Shown: in pieces, positions 21,540 through 32,065 of the stretch
How positions within the stretch are numbered: the first letter of the stretch is position 1
Layout of the letters: each line of letters opens with the position of its first letter
Assembly: GCA_963575745.1 (NCBI GenBank)
Contig: CAUYUJ010001447.1
Location: 1,333,680-1,397,679, forward strand
Direction: 5' to 3'
Length of the DNA: 64,000 nucleotides
From: Prorocentrum cordatum
Taxonomy: Eukaryota; Sar; Dinophyceae; Prorocentrales; Prorocentraceae
Notes under the pieces: model-generated
The model's input: only the letters and a program-made list of their open reading frames with translations
Told to the model about the DNA's origin: nothing
Databases searched by the model: none
Translations under genes and position numbers: made by a program

Positions 21540-22405
21540 CCCGAAGGGGAAAAAAACAATTAGTCTGGAAGAAGAAATTCCTTACACCACCTTGAGCGTC
21601 TGAAGTGGCGGTTGGTGAGCGCAGCCGCACAGGAAGGCCCGCCGCAACAGCGAAGGTGTTATGCCTTGATGTTTTGGCTCGTTCTCCACCGGAGGCGCAG
21701 GAGTCCGAAGCGGGCCCACCCACTACGCGAGACGCATAATGGAATGAGGCGCCAGTGATTGATGCGCCCTTGCAGTGCGAAAAGAAAGTCAGTGCACACC
21801 TCAGTGGCAAAGCGAAAGAGATGAGCACCGTGGCGCCCTATCGCTCAAACAAAGGACTGGACACTGATGATTGTGCGGCATGCGCCAGAAGCATGTCAAC
21901 ATTTCGACACTTACGTTCACGAGCGACTGAATGGGGGTGAGTGTTCCCTGCACAGTTCGCAGATACGCGCGCCAGTTGTTTCACCCCAAACGCCTAAGGT
22001 TGCTCTGTCGTTGGTTCTGTGAGCAGCGCTGGCCTTGTAAACCTGGCGAGCAAGTATGCGCATATCATTGCTTATGTGGCCCACTGGTCTACGCCGCCTG
22101 CACTGAAGCAGAAGGCACGGCATCCACGGTCGATCTCACTTGCACGTGCACTCTCAGCGAGAATGTGATTCCCGACCGCGTCCAGGCGAGCCGTCCGTCC
22201 AAGAAAAGCCAGGCGTTGATGCCAGATGCAGATGCGACCCGTTTGTGCAGCGAACGCGCTGAATTCGTCGAGCTCGCTCCCGATTCGTTCGCTCGTTCCT
22301 GTTCGTCAGCTTGCGCGGGCCTCGTCGGAGGTCGGAGAAGCCTTTGCTCCCAGCGCTGCCGAGCGGCACATTGACGATGTCATGGATCATCCAGTGGTTG
22401 TCGCA
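21540..22405. other. Unassigned stretch
   Basis: About 860 bp of less biased composition. Frames at 21931-22374 (plus) and 22226 onward have no recognised motif. No RNA gene or clear repeat was found. Confidence 0.4.
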
Positions 22406-22410
22406 GTTGT

Positions 22411-22573
22411 TCAGGAGGGAAAGAAGCACACAGACACAATTACTCGTCGACTCCCAGGAAGATATGGGAAGATATGGGAAGTGGGGGGGAAGACAGAAAC
22501 CCAGAAAATATGGAACAAATATGGGATTTCTGTTATTTGTGTGCATTTTTTTGTGTGTTTGTGGGTCCCTGCA
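22411..22573 (+). mobile_element. Non-autonomous ~162-bp element, copy 1
   Basis: The 163-bp element starts TCAGGAGGGAAAG and ends with GGGTCCCTGCA. It is flanked by the perfect 5-bp direct repeat GTTGT (22406-22410 and 22574-22578), extendable to GCAGTTGT if the preceding bases are included. Inside are ACACAGACACAAT near the left end and TTATTTGTGTG near the right, so the subterminal regions are partly inverted. It contains no coding region. Related copies lie at 31365-31525 and 44157-44318. Confidence 0.8.
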
Positions 22574-22578
22574 GTTGT

Positions 22579-23210
22579 AGCCTCACGGCCCGAACAGAGG
22601 CCCCGAGGACGCTTCGGCGTTGCAGGGTCCCGGCCTTGGGGGTGCGTCCCGCCCTCGTCGGATACCACCCGGGTCCCGCCCGCGGGACCTTCTGGGATCC
22701 CGCCCGTTGGCCGACCTTTTCTTGGCAGCGCTCGGACGTGTGCACGCCTCCTTCGGCGAGGACCATCGAGGAGCATCCTTGAGCACTTGGCGGACAAAAA
22801 AGCCGCGCACGACACCGAACAAAAAAGCACGGGGCATGGACGCCCGAGCGAGGGCCGGCGTCGGGCCGGCCTGCTGCCGCCCGCGGGGCCCCGCGATAGT
22901 TGGCACCGCACGGACTGCACCAGGCACACACGCTTTGGCAATGGCCCTCTGTTTTCGGGGGCGGCAAAGAGGGGGGTGATGACTAGGGGGGGGGGGATAT
23001 CATGGCGGGGGCCATGATATTTCCCCAGATCTCATGGCGCCCCTTCTTATTTCATTACGCTCCTGGCGCCCCCGCTGGGCCGCGCACGCGCCGCCGGTCA
23101 TGATTTGCACCCCCCCCTCTTGGACACACCCCTCTTGGCCGCTCCCGATGTTTGGGGGGGGTCCTCTGTTTGCGAGGATCGCGGGGAGAGCAGCCAGGAC
23201 GAGGATCGAA
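22579..23210. other. Unassigned GC-rich stretch with a perfect hairpin
   Basis: No gene was recognised. A perfect 10-bp inverted repeat, ATATCATGGC and GCCATGATAT, sits around GGGG at 22997-23020, just after a run of G. Confidence 0.5.
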
Positions 23211-23212
23211 TC

Positions 23213-23345
23213 TCTAGGCCTCCTGGATGGGGTCGGCGTAGATGGGGTCGGAGGACCGCGACGCATCGCCGATGCATCGCCGATGCGGCTCGATGTGGAG
23301 CCCGATGTTCTTCACGCTGACGTCGCCGACGCATCTGACGTCCTC
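23213..23345 (+). repeat. Partial MITE-like element
   Basis: The left end is TAGGCCTCCTGGATGGGGTC, then AGATGGGGTCGGAGGA and two GCATCGCCGATGC palindromes, as in 45090-45297. The matching right terminal inverted repeat is missing or has diverged. Confidence 0.55.
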
Positions 23346-24390
23346 CTTTGGCTGGATTGCATGATTTCGAGTCGCAGATCTCGCCAGCACGGAAGCGGGC
23401 TCGCGCTCCGTTCGTGCCAGACGCGGGCGCTGGCGCGTTGGGGATGCCGTTTTGGGTGGCGGGAGCTCCCTTTGATACCATTGGATGAAAGCATATGTAG
23501 GGTTCATGTAAGCTCGATGCGCGTAACGTCCGAGACAGCAAGCTTGGAGAAGCACCGCGTCCGAACAAACATATGCAGCATTAGAAACGACGCCTGGGAT
23601 GTATCAAAATGGCTCTCACTATGTTGTAATGTGTCCTCGTTCTGCTTAGCGTCTGTAGCAGATACACGCCGATAGGTAACTTTCTAGAACACATGCCCTC
23701 GAACGAACGTTGCGGAGAAAATCAGCACGAACGTGAATTCATGAGATACCGGTTTCGTGCCAGGGCGCGCGCGCTCGAGCATGTTGCATGGCCCCCGCCC
23801 GCTCTACTTTGAGTCGTTTTCATTGGTGGGTGTCCACTTTGATCGAGATGCAGCAAGCTGGGGAACAGTCCCGCGTCCAGAAAAGTCAGTACATGGCATT
23901 GACAGAGCGGGCTTCGCGACAGGATCTGGCAAGGTGATTCAGATAGGGGAGTTCTTCGTGGACTAAGCAATGAACTCTAGCATGGGAGTTAGTGAGGGTC
24001 GTGTCCTACCAGAGCATTGCAGCATGATCGACCCACGAACCCAGAAACATACAGTTAAAACATGTGTTTAATTCTGGCGATCGGCAATGGCAATGTTGAG
24101 TATATCGATGGTAATGGCACCGTGCCAGGGGCTGTACTGTGCAGTGCTGCGATGTGCCGTGCTGTGCGGAGATGTGTTGGTTCATGTAGTGTTGAGCTGT
24201 GCTGTACTCTGTTTCGTTGTGGATCTAGACGTCCTTGGCGTCCGAATGCTGACCGAACCTATCTGGATTTTAAGCTCGAGCTGCCTGAACGCATGGCTCG
24301 TCCAGAGCTGGTTTGAAGTCGGAACGCGCGGGGCGCTCAACCAGCTCGAGCTCAAGATCCGATCCAGTTCTGAGTCGAGGCGCAACGAGA
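23346..24390. other. Unassigned stretch of moderate GC
   Basis: About 1 kb with lower GC than its surroundings. Short frames, for example 23757-23966 on the plus strand, show no recognised domain. The segment 24150-24220 is rich in GTGCTGTG-type words. No RNA gene was seen. Confidence 0.4.
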
Positions 24391-24394
24391 GGGG

Positions 24395-25650
24395 GCGCAT
24401 GGTCGCGCAGCGGGACGTGCCAGCGGTGCGCCGGGGGATGCGCCAGGGAACTTGCCAGAGAACGTGCCAGGGAAGTCTCCGGGGACTTGCCATGGACGTG
24501 TCAGGGTCGCGCCACAGGACGTGCCGAGGGGCGTGCCAGGGGGCGCGACAGGGGACGAGCCATGGAAGATGGGTGGACGTGCTAGGGGACGTGCCAAGGG
24601 AAGCGCCAGGGTACGCGCCACAGAACCTGTAGGGTAAGCGCCAGGCGACGAGCCAGGGAACGTGCCACGGGACGCGCCATTGGACGTGCCAGGGGACGGG
24701 GCAGTGGACGTGCCACGAGACCTGCAAAGGGAAGCGCCCGGGAACGCCGGGGGAACGCGCCGAGGGACGTACCATGGGGTGCCCCACGGGACGTGCCAGG
24801 GGACGCGCCAGGAGGCGAGCTGGGAGACCAGATAGGGGGCTGGTAATGGGTAGCGCCAGGCGGCGTGCCAGAGCACGTGCCAGGGATATTGCCAGTGGAC
24901 GTGCCAGGGGACGTGCCAGGGGACGTGCCAAGGGACATGCCGGGGGACGCGCCAAGGAACGTCCGAGGGACATGACGTGGGTCGTGACACGGGACGTACC
25001 GAGCGACGCGCCAGGTCACGTGCCATGGGACGTGTCAGGGAACATGCCGAGAGACGCTCCAGGGGACGTGCTAGGGGACGTGTCATGGGACGTGCCATGT
25101 GATGTGTCAGGGAACATGCCGCGAGACGCTCCAAGGGACGTGGCAGTGGACGTGCAGCAGACGTGCCATGGGAAGCGCCAGTCAACGTGCCAGGGCACTC
25201 GCCAAGGGACGTGCCAGGGGACACCAGGCGACGCGCCGGGGCACGCGCCAAAGGACAAACCAGGGCACGCTGCAAGGGACGTGCATGCGACTTCCAAGGG
25301 ACGCGCTAGGGACGTGCCAAGGGACGCGCCAGGGGCATGTCAGGGGACGCTCCAGGGGACGCCCGACGGAACGCGCCAGGGGGCGCGCCGTTGGGACGAG
25401 CCAGGGGATGCCCTAGAGAACGCGTCAGGGGATGCGCCGCAGGACGCGACACAGGGCGTGCCAGAGGACGTTCCAGGCAACGTATTATGGGACTTGTATG
25501 GGGGACGTGCCATGGGTGCTTGCCAAGAGTGGCTGCCAGGGGACGTGCGACGGGACGTGTCAGGGAGCGTGCTGGGGGACTTGGCAAGGGAAGTGCGACG
25601 GGAAGAGCCAGAGCACGCTCCAGGATACGTGACAGGGAACGTGTCTGAGC
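24395..25650 (+). repeat. 12-bp minisatellite (GGACGTGCCAGG)n
   Basis: About 1.25 kb made almost wholly of 12-mers close to GGACGTGCCAGG, with C/T, A/G and spacing variants; roughly 100 units. Because the unit is a multiple of three, every frame is open over hundreds of codons, reading as Gly-Arg-Ala-Arg, Gly-Thr-Cys-Gln or Asp-Val-Pro-Gly repeats on the plus strand. I judge these frames non-genic. Confidence 0.9.
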
Positions 25651-25654
25651 CCTT

Positions 25655-25910
25655 CATAGCTTGCGCTGGGTCCGCGCTCCAAAGGTGAAGATTCCTCATA
25701 AATGTCGCTGCGTCCGCGCTAAGGTACCAGGGCCACGATCCTTTGCAAATTGCGCTGCAGCCGCGCTCCAAGGGCCGCGACACCTCTCAAGCTGCATGCT
25801 TCGTCCGCGCTCCCATGGCTACGATCCCACGTAAGTTGCGCTGGGCCACGTTCCCTGTGCCACCATCCCCGCCGTAAATTGCCACAGGTCTGCGCTCCCA
25901 AGGGAGGAGG
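25655..25910 (+). repeat. Degenerate ~60-bp tandem repeat
   Basis: About four to five copies of TTGCGCTG..TCCGCGCTCC followed by ..GG.CACGATCC, at intervals of roughly 55-65 bp, adjoin the 12-bp minisatellite. No gene. Confidence 0.6.
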
Positions 25911-26204
25911 AGGAAGAGGAGGAGGAGGAGGAGGTGGAGTGGACCCTCCCCGGGGAAAACAATGCAGCTCTGGCGCGTGCTCCGTCCCCCCGCGCCCCTC
26001 GAAATTTCAATGGTAACGGGGGTGCCGCGCGATGCCATTTTTGTGGTGCCGCCAGGCGCAGCTCCCTCAACACTGAGATCGGGCATCCTGGGGAGGGGGC
26101 AATAAATACCGACAGTGCGATGATAATGGCATGACCCCACTCAGGTATCATTTCTGCCACGGCAATGCCAATCAGTTTTGAGCAATGCAGAACAGTTCAA
26201 TGTA

Positions 26205-26855
26205 AGGCATTAGTTGGCGTTGCCTGGCATTGCTTGGCGCTGCTTGGCGTTGCTTGGAATTGTTTGGCATTGCAAGGTGTTGCTTGGTGTTGCTCGGCAT
26301 TGCTTGGCATTGCATGTCATAGCTTGGCATTGCTTGACATTGCGTGGCGTCGCTTGTCGTTGCTTGGCATTGCGTGGTGCTTTTTGGCATAACTTGGCGT
26401 TGCTGGGCATTGCTAGGCATTGCTTGGCACTGCTTGGTATTGTCTGGCATTGCTTGGCGCTACTTGGCATTACTTGGCATTTGTTGGCTTTGCTCTGCAG
26501 AGCTTCACATTGTTTGGCGTTGCTTGGCAATTCTTGGAATTGATTGGCGTTGATTGGAATTGCTTGGCCTTGTTTGGCATTGTTTTTGGGTATTGTTTGG
26601 TATTGCGTGGCGTTGCTTGTCGTTGCGTTGCATTTCTTGGCGATGGTCGGCCTTGCTTTACATTGTCTGGCATTGCTTGATGTGTCTTGTCATTGTTTTG
26701 CATTGCTTGGCATTCCTTGGCGGTGCTTGGCATTGCTTGGCACTGCTTCTTGCCATTGATGGGCAGTGCTTGTCGTGTCTTGGCGTTACTTGGCATTGCT
26801 TGCTGATTCTAGGCCCTACCTGGAATTGCTTGGCATTGCCAAGCATCGCCGAGGA
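26205..26855 (+). repeat. 10-bp minisatellite (CATTGCTTGG)n
   Basis: About 65 units of the decamer CATTGCTTGG and variants (CGTTGCTTGG, CATTGTTTGG) run for 650 bp with the 10-bp phase largely kept. Overlapping frames on both strands are open because TAG/TGA/TAA rarely arise from the unit. No gene. Confidence 0.9.
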
Positions 26856-26869
26856 ACCCCAGGCAACCC

Positions 26870-27885
26870 TGGGGGGCTGCTTCCACTGATCAATCCCACA
26901 AGAACAGTATTGCCGTCACCGTGTTCTTTCATCGTCATCATCATTATCACCATTGTCGTCGCCATTGTCATCGTCGTCATGATGATCGTCATCATAAGTA
27001 AAATAATCGTCACCATACCTCGTCGTCGTTGAGCTCCGTGCCCTTCCCTCAACGACGCCGTGAAAGCGGCTGAAGGACTGGTCCGGTCCGACAATGAGTA
27101 TGATTCAACACACTCCCACATGGGCATGGGCACGAGCGCTCGCGGCCCCCCTTCTCTCTTACCAGTTGTCGCGGGGCTCTGCCTGTGCATGCTTGTGCAT
27201 TTGTCTCTGTGTGCGTTCTCGCCTCCTCCTCCTCCTCTTCCTCCCCCCCCTTGCTGGCCTTCCCGTTGCCACAGGGCGCGCTGTGGATGGGACACAAGTC
27301 TGGGTGTGCGCTCGTGTCTGCATTAGCGGCCTGTTTCTGGACAGTCCAGCCGTCGCGCGAGGTGGTCCGACCGCGCCTCCAGCCGGGCCTCCAGATGGGC
27401 GGCCTCTGAGACGGCGCTCGTGCTGGCCGCCGCCCGCGCATTCCCCGATGGGAGGAGGGCGGCGGTAGAGGAGGAGCAGGACGGAAGACCGGTTCCTCCT
27501 CCCCTTGCAGTTCTCGTTGCACGCTCTGCCATAGGCCCTCTAGAGGCCGCCAACCCTGGAACCTTGAAATCTCCTCCCCTGTAGGGGAGCAGACACAGTG
27601 TCAACGACACGCCTCCGTGGGGAATCCATCAGCGTGCCAGTGCTACAGACGCCACTCGGACCAAAAGCAAGGAGCACTGGGCTGTCTGGCCCCCAACGGC
27701 GGCGTGGCATTGGTACTCGTCCCCCCCCCGATCCTTTTGGACGAGGAGGGAGAGCTCTTCGACTACAAGTCGGTCGCGCGTTGCCACACCTACTGCACCT
27801 GGACATCTGGAGGGCCCTGGAGGCCGCCGGAGACTCTGGGGATTTCCGGAAGCCTCCAGCACCTCCGGGGGACCTCGTGGAAGCG
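26870..27885. other. Unassigned stretch with CAT/CGT microsatellite
   Basis: A (TCATCG)-type patch lies at about 26928-27030 and a CTCCTC patch at 27222-27250. The remaining sequence shows no recognised gene. The long plus-strand frame from 27617 runs into GGA repeats and is not supported by motifs. Confidence 0.4.
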
Positions 27886-27889
27886 GACG

Positions 27890-28540
27890 GGAAGAGGAGG
27901 GAGGAGGGAGGAGGGAGGAAGAGGGGGAAGAAGCGGAGGAGGGAGGAGGGAGAGGGAGGGAGGAGGAGGGAGGAGGGAGGAGGAGGAGGGAGGAGGGAGG
28001 AGGGAGGAGGAGGAGGGAGGAGGGAGGAGGACGCCAAGAGGGAGGAGGGGATCTCCAAGGCTTCCCCGTCCAGGCCCTCGCCCTCCCGCAAGCATGTCGG
28101 AGCGGCCCTGGGCGCCGCACCGAGCGGGCCGCTCGCTTCTGCCCAGAGAGGGCGCGAAGTGGACGTTTCCCGCCTCCTCGCGTCGGGCGTTGCCAGAAGT
28201 GCCCATGGCCCAAGGTGCCCAGGGGGAGGAGGAGGAGGAGGAGGAGGAGGAGGAGGAGGAGGAGGAGGAAGGAGGAGTCGAGGAGTCGAGGAGTCGAGGA
28301 GTCGAGGAGTCGAGGAGGTCGAGAGGAGGAGGAGGAAGAGGAGGAGGGGAGGAGGAGGAGGAGGAGGAGGAGGAGAGGGAGGGAGGGAGGGAGGGAGGGG
28401 AGGGAGGGAGGGGGGAGGGAGGGGAGGGAGGAGGGAGGGAAGGGGAGGAGGAGGAGGGAGGAGGAGGAGGAGGAGGAGGAGGGAGGAGGAGGAGGAGGAG
28501 GAGGAGGAGGAGGAGGAGGAGGAGGAGACAAGACAACGAC
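27890..28540. repeat. GGA/GGAG microsatellite blocks
   Basis: GGAGGA and GGAGGGAGG runs occupy 27893-28040 and 28220-28530, the latter with five CGAGGAGTCGAGGAG units at 28275-28320 and a GGAGGGAGG patch at 28375-28440. The island 28045-28215 shows no recognisable gene. Confidence 0.9.
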
Positions 28541-28784
28541 GGCCTCAAGGGCGCCCCTGACGAGGCCCAGGGCCGCAGTGGCTCCGAAAAGCTTGGGGCA
28601 CCCTGGGCCAGGGGCACCTTGAGCAACCCCCGATCGCTGGCAGCGGGCAGGTGCTCGGAGATGGCACTGGCTGGTGTGGGCCGACCGTGCGCGCGGACCT
28701 CGTGGACAGCGTATAATTTTGCCGCTTCCCGAAGACGGGCCTCGCCCTCGGCCTCGGCCTCGCGGCGGCTGGGTCGCAAGCGCA

Positions 28785-28824
28785 GCTCTCTCTCTCTCTT
28801 TCTCTCTTTATCTCTTTTTTTTTG

Positions 28825-28856
<32 letters not shown>

Positions 28857-28892
28857 TTTTTTTTTCTTTCTCTCTCTCTCTCTATATATATT

Positions 28893-28926
<34 letters not shown>

Positions 28927-28930
28927 GCAC
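28785..28930. repeat. CT dinucleotide/pyrimidine tract
   Basis: (CT)n with T runs and a TATATATA island near 28884. It directly precedes a copy of the ~180-bp dispersed repeat. Confidence 0.9.
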
Positions 28931-28984
28931 AGCTCCAGCCGCCCCGCGACGTTCCCGGGGGAGCAGCCAGCCCAGAGCCCCTCG

Positions 28985-29160
28985 CGTCGTGAGAAAGAAT
29001 CGCGACGGGGCGTTTTTTGCTATCTTGGGCCTCCAGGGGCCCTCACCGCGCCTCGGGGCCGTCAAGAAACGACGCAGGATGAAAAACCGGTCCCTGGGAA
29101 GGGGTCCAGACCTCTGGGGGTCGACGCTGTGAGAAAGTCAGGACGTTGGGGGTCTGGGAG
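28985..29160 (+). repeat. ~180-bp dispersed repeat, well-preserved copy
   Basis: The order of boxes is GAGAAAGAATCGCGACGGGG, CCTCCAGGGGCCCTC, GGGGCCGTCAAGAAACGAC, GGATGAAAAACCGGTCCC, GACCTCTGGGGGTCGACG, then GTTGGGGGTCTGGG. This is a useful type copy for the family. Confidence 0.7.
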
Positions 29161-29659
29161 GTACCGATACCGTGACTCAGCTCCACGGACCTCGAAGAGG
29201 AAGAAGCGGCATACACATAGATTGTCGGCGCTCCGCGTGGATTTCTTGGATCGGCGCTGGGCCCCCTGGCGGCGCCTCCAGCGCCGCCCCTGGCGCGCTC
29301 CGTGCGCCAGGGAAGGGGGCCCAGCGCCGTTTCTTTGCCGTTTTTCTGTTTGGTTTGCTGTTTTTGCTGTCTTTGCCCAGGTCCGTCGACCGTTTCTGTT
29401 TGTGTTTTTGTTTGGTGCTCCTCCAGGACCTCTCACAGGGTATATCCTCACATCCGACGTTGCGCAAAAAGTTGCAACATTGCAAAACATCGCGACCAGA
29501 GCCCCGGACCCCATCTTACTGCGTAATTTGACGAGCCAGATCGATATGTGAGGCTTCTGGGGCCCGAACTCTGGCGGAGACGCCCGCTGTGGAAAGATTG
29601 CGACGCCCAGCAACGCTGGGCATCGCTCTGCACTGCTCTGCACATCTGAGGACGAGAGG

Positions 29660-30056
29660 CCCGAGGAGGAGGAGGAGGAGGAGGAGGAGGAGGAGGAGGA
29701 GGAGGAGGAGGAGGAGAGAGAGGAGGAGGAGGAGGAGGAGTAGGAGGAGGAGGAGGAGGAACAGGAAGGAAAAACTGGGGGCAGATGCCGAGGCAACTCC
29801 GGCCGTGGCGACAACGGACGGGCAGCGGCCTCGGCATCGCGCCTCCCTCCGGCGGGCGCCAGCCGAGGTGCCGCCCGAGGCCTCCCTCTGGGCCTCGCTC
29901 CGCCGCCGCCAGTCCCTCGGCCTCCTCCTCCTCCTCCTCCTCCTCCTCCTCCTCCTCCTCCTCCCTCCTCCTCCTCCTCCTCCTCCTCGTCCCCTCCTCC
30001 TCCTCCTCCTCCTCCTCCTCCTCCTCCTCCTCCTCCTCCTCCTCCTCCTCCTCCTA
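29660..30056. repeat. GAG then CTC microsatellites around a GC-rich island
   Basis: (GAG)n at 29665-29762 and (CTC)n at 29923-30055 are opposite in strand sense, enclosing about 160 bp of mixed DNA. The purine strand therefore switches within 300 bp. Confidence 0.9.
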
Positions 30057-30950
30057 GCACAGGTGGGCGGGGCGCGTGGTACCATCTTTTGGCTCCTACT
30101 CGCTCGCGCTAGCCCAGCTTCCCGCCTTCTCGTCGGCGCTTGGGGGACATCAGGGACTCTGGACCGTATTGGGAGTCGTTTGCTCACATCGGTATCGTCC
30201 AGCCTCTCCTGGTGACGAAGGGGAGCGAATTCGCGATTTCAAGTCTCATTATTCCGGGGCTGTGGCGCAGGCCAAACAAGCTGGTGGGTACCACTACGGG
30301 TTTCGCGTGGTGTCGCTCGTCCAGTTCGGGCTGCATGTGGCGTGGCTTTGGAATGTTTCAGTTTGGGCTCATTTCGTCAGCTATCGTTTGGGCATCTCCC
30401 AGCTCCGCCAGGGGAGGGTATGTCTTTCGGTTCCTGGTGTTGGGGCCTCCATTTCTCGTGCATCAAGCGTGAGCCAGACATCATCAGCTATAACGCTGGG
30501 ATCTCCCATCTCCGCCAGGGGAGGGTATTTCAGGTGCTTTTGGTGGTTGTGGTTCGCTCTCTTCGTGCAGTGTTTCAAGTTGGCGCAGAAGGCTCGGCTG
30601 GAAGGAATGAACAGTTTGGGTGGTAATTTTGGCTGCGTTGCTGTCTTGCGAGGCTGTCTGCGGAGGAGGCGACCTTTATGATATATACGTGAGAGGTAGC
30701 CCGTTGACCTGCGGAGAGGGCCGAATCGAGCCAAGTCCGTTTCAGTTTAGCTTGGTATGCTTCGTTTGTTGAGGTGCCATTCGAATTTGGAGGGATTCGC
30801 TATGTGACAACGCTTTGCGCTCCATAGACTTCGTCGTCGAGTTCTTCATGCACCTTCTGCTGAGGTTCCTGTACTGGGTCGTCTCGTTCGCGGGTTTGCT
30901 CAAGGGGGTGGCCTTAGCGTAGTTGCCTTGTAAATATATCACTACGTGAT
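30057..30950. other. Unassigned stretch with a 105-bp-offset direct repeat
   Basis: No gene was recognised. A ~65-bp block including CTCCGCCAGGGGAGGGTAT at about 30404-30425 is repeated at about 30508-30530. At 30087-30098 the words CCATC-TTTTGGCTC faintly resemble the spliced leader but are too degenerate to call. Confidence 0.45.
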
Positions 30951-31364
30951 AGCGGAAATCCTGGAAATCCTCCTCCTCCTCCTCCTCCTCCTCCTCCTCA
31001 CCCTCCTCCTCTCGCCTCTGCCCGCGGCGGCCCGGTCCGCCGCGGCAGTCCGCGAGGGGCCCCGCGCCCCCCGGGGGGGTTCCCGGCGAATGGACCCCCG
31101 GGAGGGTCCCAGAGCCCCTCGCGTCGCGGAAGGATCACGGCCCCAGGAGAGCCGACGCTCCCCACACAATGGGAGGAGGCAGGAGTTTAAAAAACGATTC
31201 TGGGTCGAGACTTCCAGGGACCCCGTATTGAAAAAACCAAGACATCGGATCTCGGGGAGCTCGTCGTGGCCTGGGATGCCGAAGCGCGCGTGCTCCTCGA
31301 CATTTGCCGAGGAGCCGGGCCTCGTCGGCGAGGCGGTCGGGAGCGGCGACGCTCCCCACACAAT

Positions 31365-31525
31365 TCAGGAGGGGAAAAAACACAGACACAATTAATCGTG
31401 GATTCCCCAGAAAATATGGGAAAATTTGGGAAGGGGGGGGGAAGACAAAAACCAAGAAGATATGAGAACATATGGGGGATCTTTTTATTTGTGTGTATTT
31501 ATTTGTGTGTCCCAGTTCCCCTTCA
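31365..31525 (+). mobile_element. Non-autonomous ~162-bp element, copy 2
   Basis: The 161-bp element starts TCAGGAGGGGAAAA and ends GTTCCCCTTCA. It is flanked by ACAAT at 31360-31364 and 31526-31530. The same flanks without the element occur 200 bp upstream: GACGCTCCCCACACAAT joined directly to GGGAGGAGGCAGGAG at 31154-31185. That related empty site fixes both ends and the 5-bp duplication. There is no coding region. Confidence 0.85.
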
Positions 31526-31614
31526 ACAATGGGAGGAGGCAGGAGGGTGGCACTTTTGGGCCTCCGGGGGCCCTCGAGGGGCCTCGGGACGAAAATCGGG
31601 GGCCTTCAAACGGG

Positions 31615-31802
31615 GCGGTGACCACACCGTACGGTGAGTCGGTGGGGATTCGGGGTCACCGCACGGTTTTGGGACTCGAGTCCCTCTCCGAGGACGTCTC
31701 GGGCGACAGGGGCCTCCAGGGTCCCAAAACCGTGCGGTGACGGACCGTGCGGTGAGGTCTCGGGGGATTTCGAGGTCACCGCACGGTGTGTCACCGCACC
31801 GT
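31615..31802. repeat. Cluster of CACCGCACGGT boxes with perfect 21-bp inverted repeat
   Basis: GTCACCGCACGGTTTTGGGA at 31655 is mirrored exactly over 21 bp at 31721-31741 across a 45-bp loop. Further copies of the box lie near 31621 (one mismatch), 31744, 31775 and 31791, in both orientations. Confidence 0.8.
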
Positions 31803-32065
31803 TTTTGGATCCCAAAGAAAAACCGGCCCAGGGGAAGTGGTCTGGAGCTCTGGGCCCCGCGAATGGGCCCCCAGAGGGGTCCCAGACCCCCTCGCGTTGT
31901 GAAAGAATCACGACGGGACGTTTTTGCTATTTCGGCCTCCAGGGGCCCTCTTTGGGCCTCGGGACCGTCAAACATTTATTTAGGGTGAGGCTGGTCCCGG
32001 GGAAGGGGTCCAGACCTCCTGTGGTCGGCGCTGTGAAAAATCACGACGTCGGGGGTCTGGGGTGG

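Larger units (their letters stand above)
31075..32065 (+). repeat. Cluster of ~180-bp dispersed-repeat fragments
   Basis: Fragments lie at about 31090-31150, 31190-31260, 31545-31600 and 31870-32065; the last is nearly complete, from CCCAGACCCCCTCGCG to GACGTCGGGGGTCTGGGG. The first 300 bp contain a paralogous empty target site (31154-31185) for the ~162-bp element inserted at 31365. No gene. Confidence 0.65.

Noticed and set aside
30080-30100. Possible relict spliced leader (CCATC-TTTTGGCTC)
   Set aside because: Only about 12 aligned bases with an inserted base, no following gene. Chance similarity cannot be excluded.
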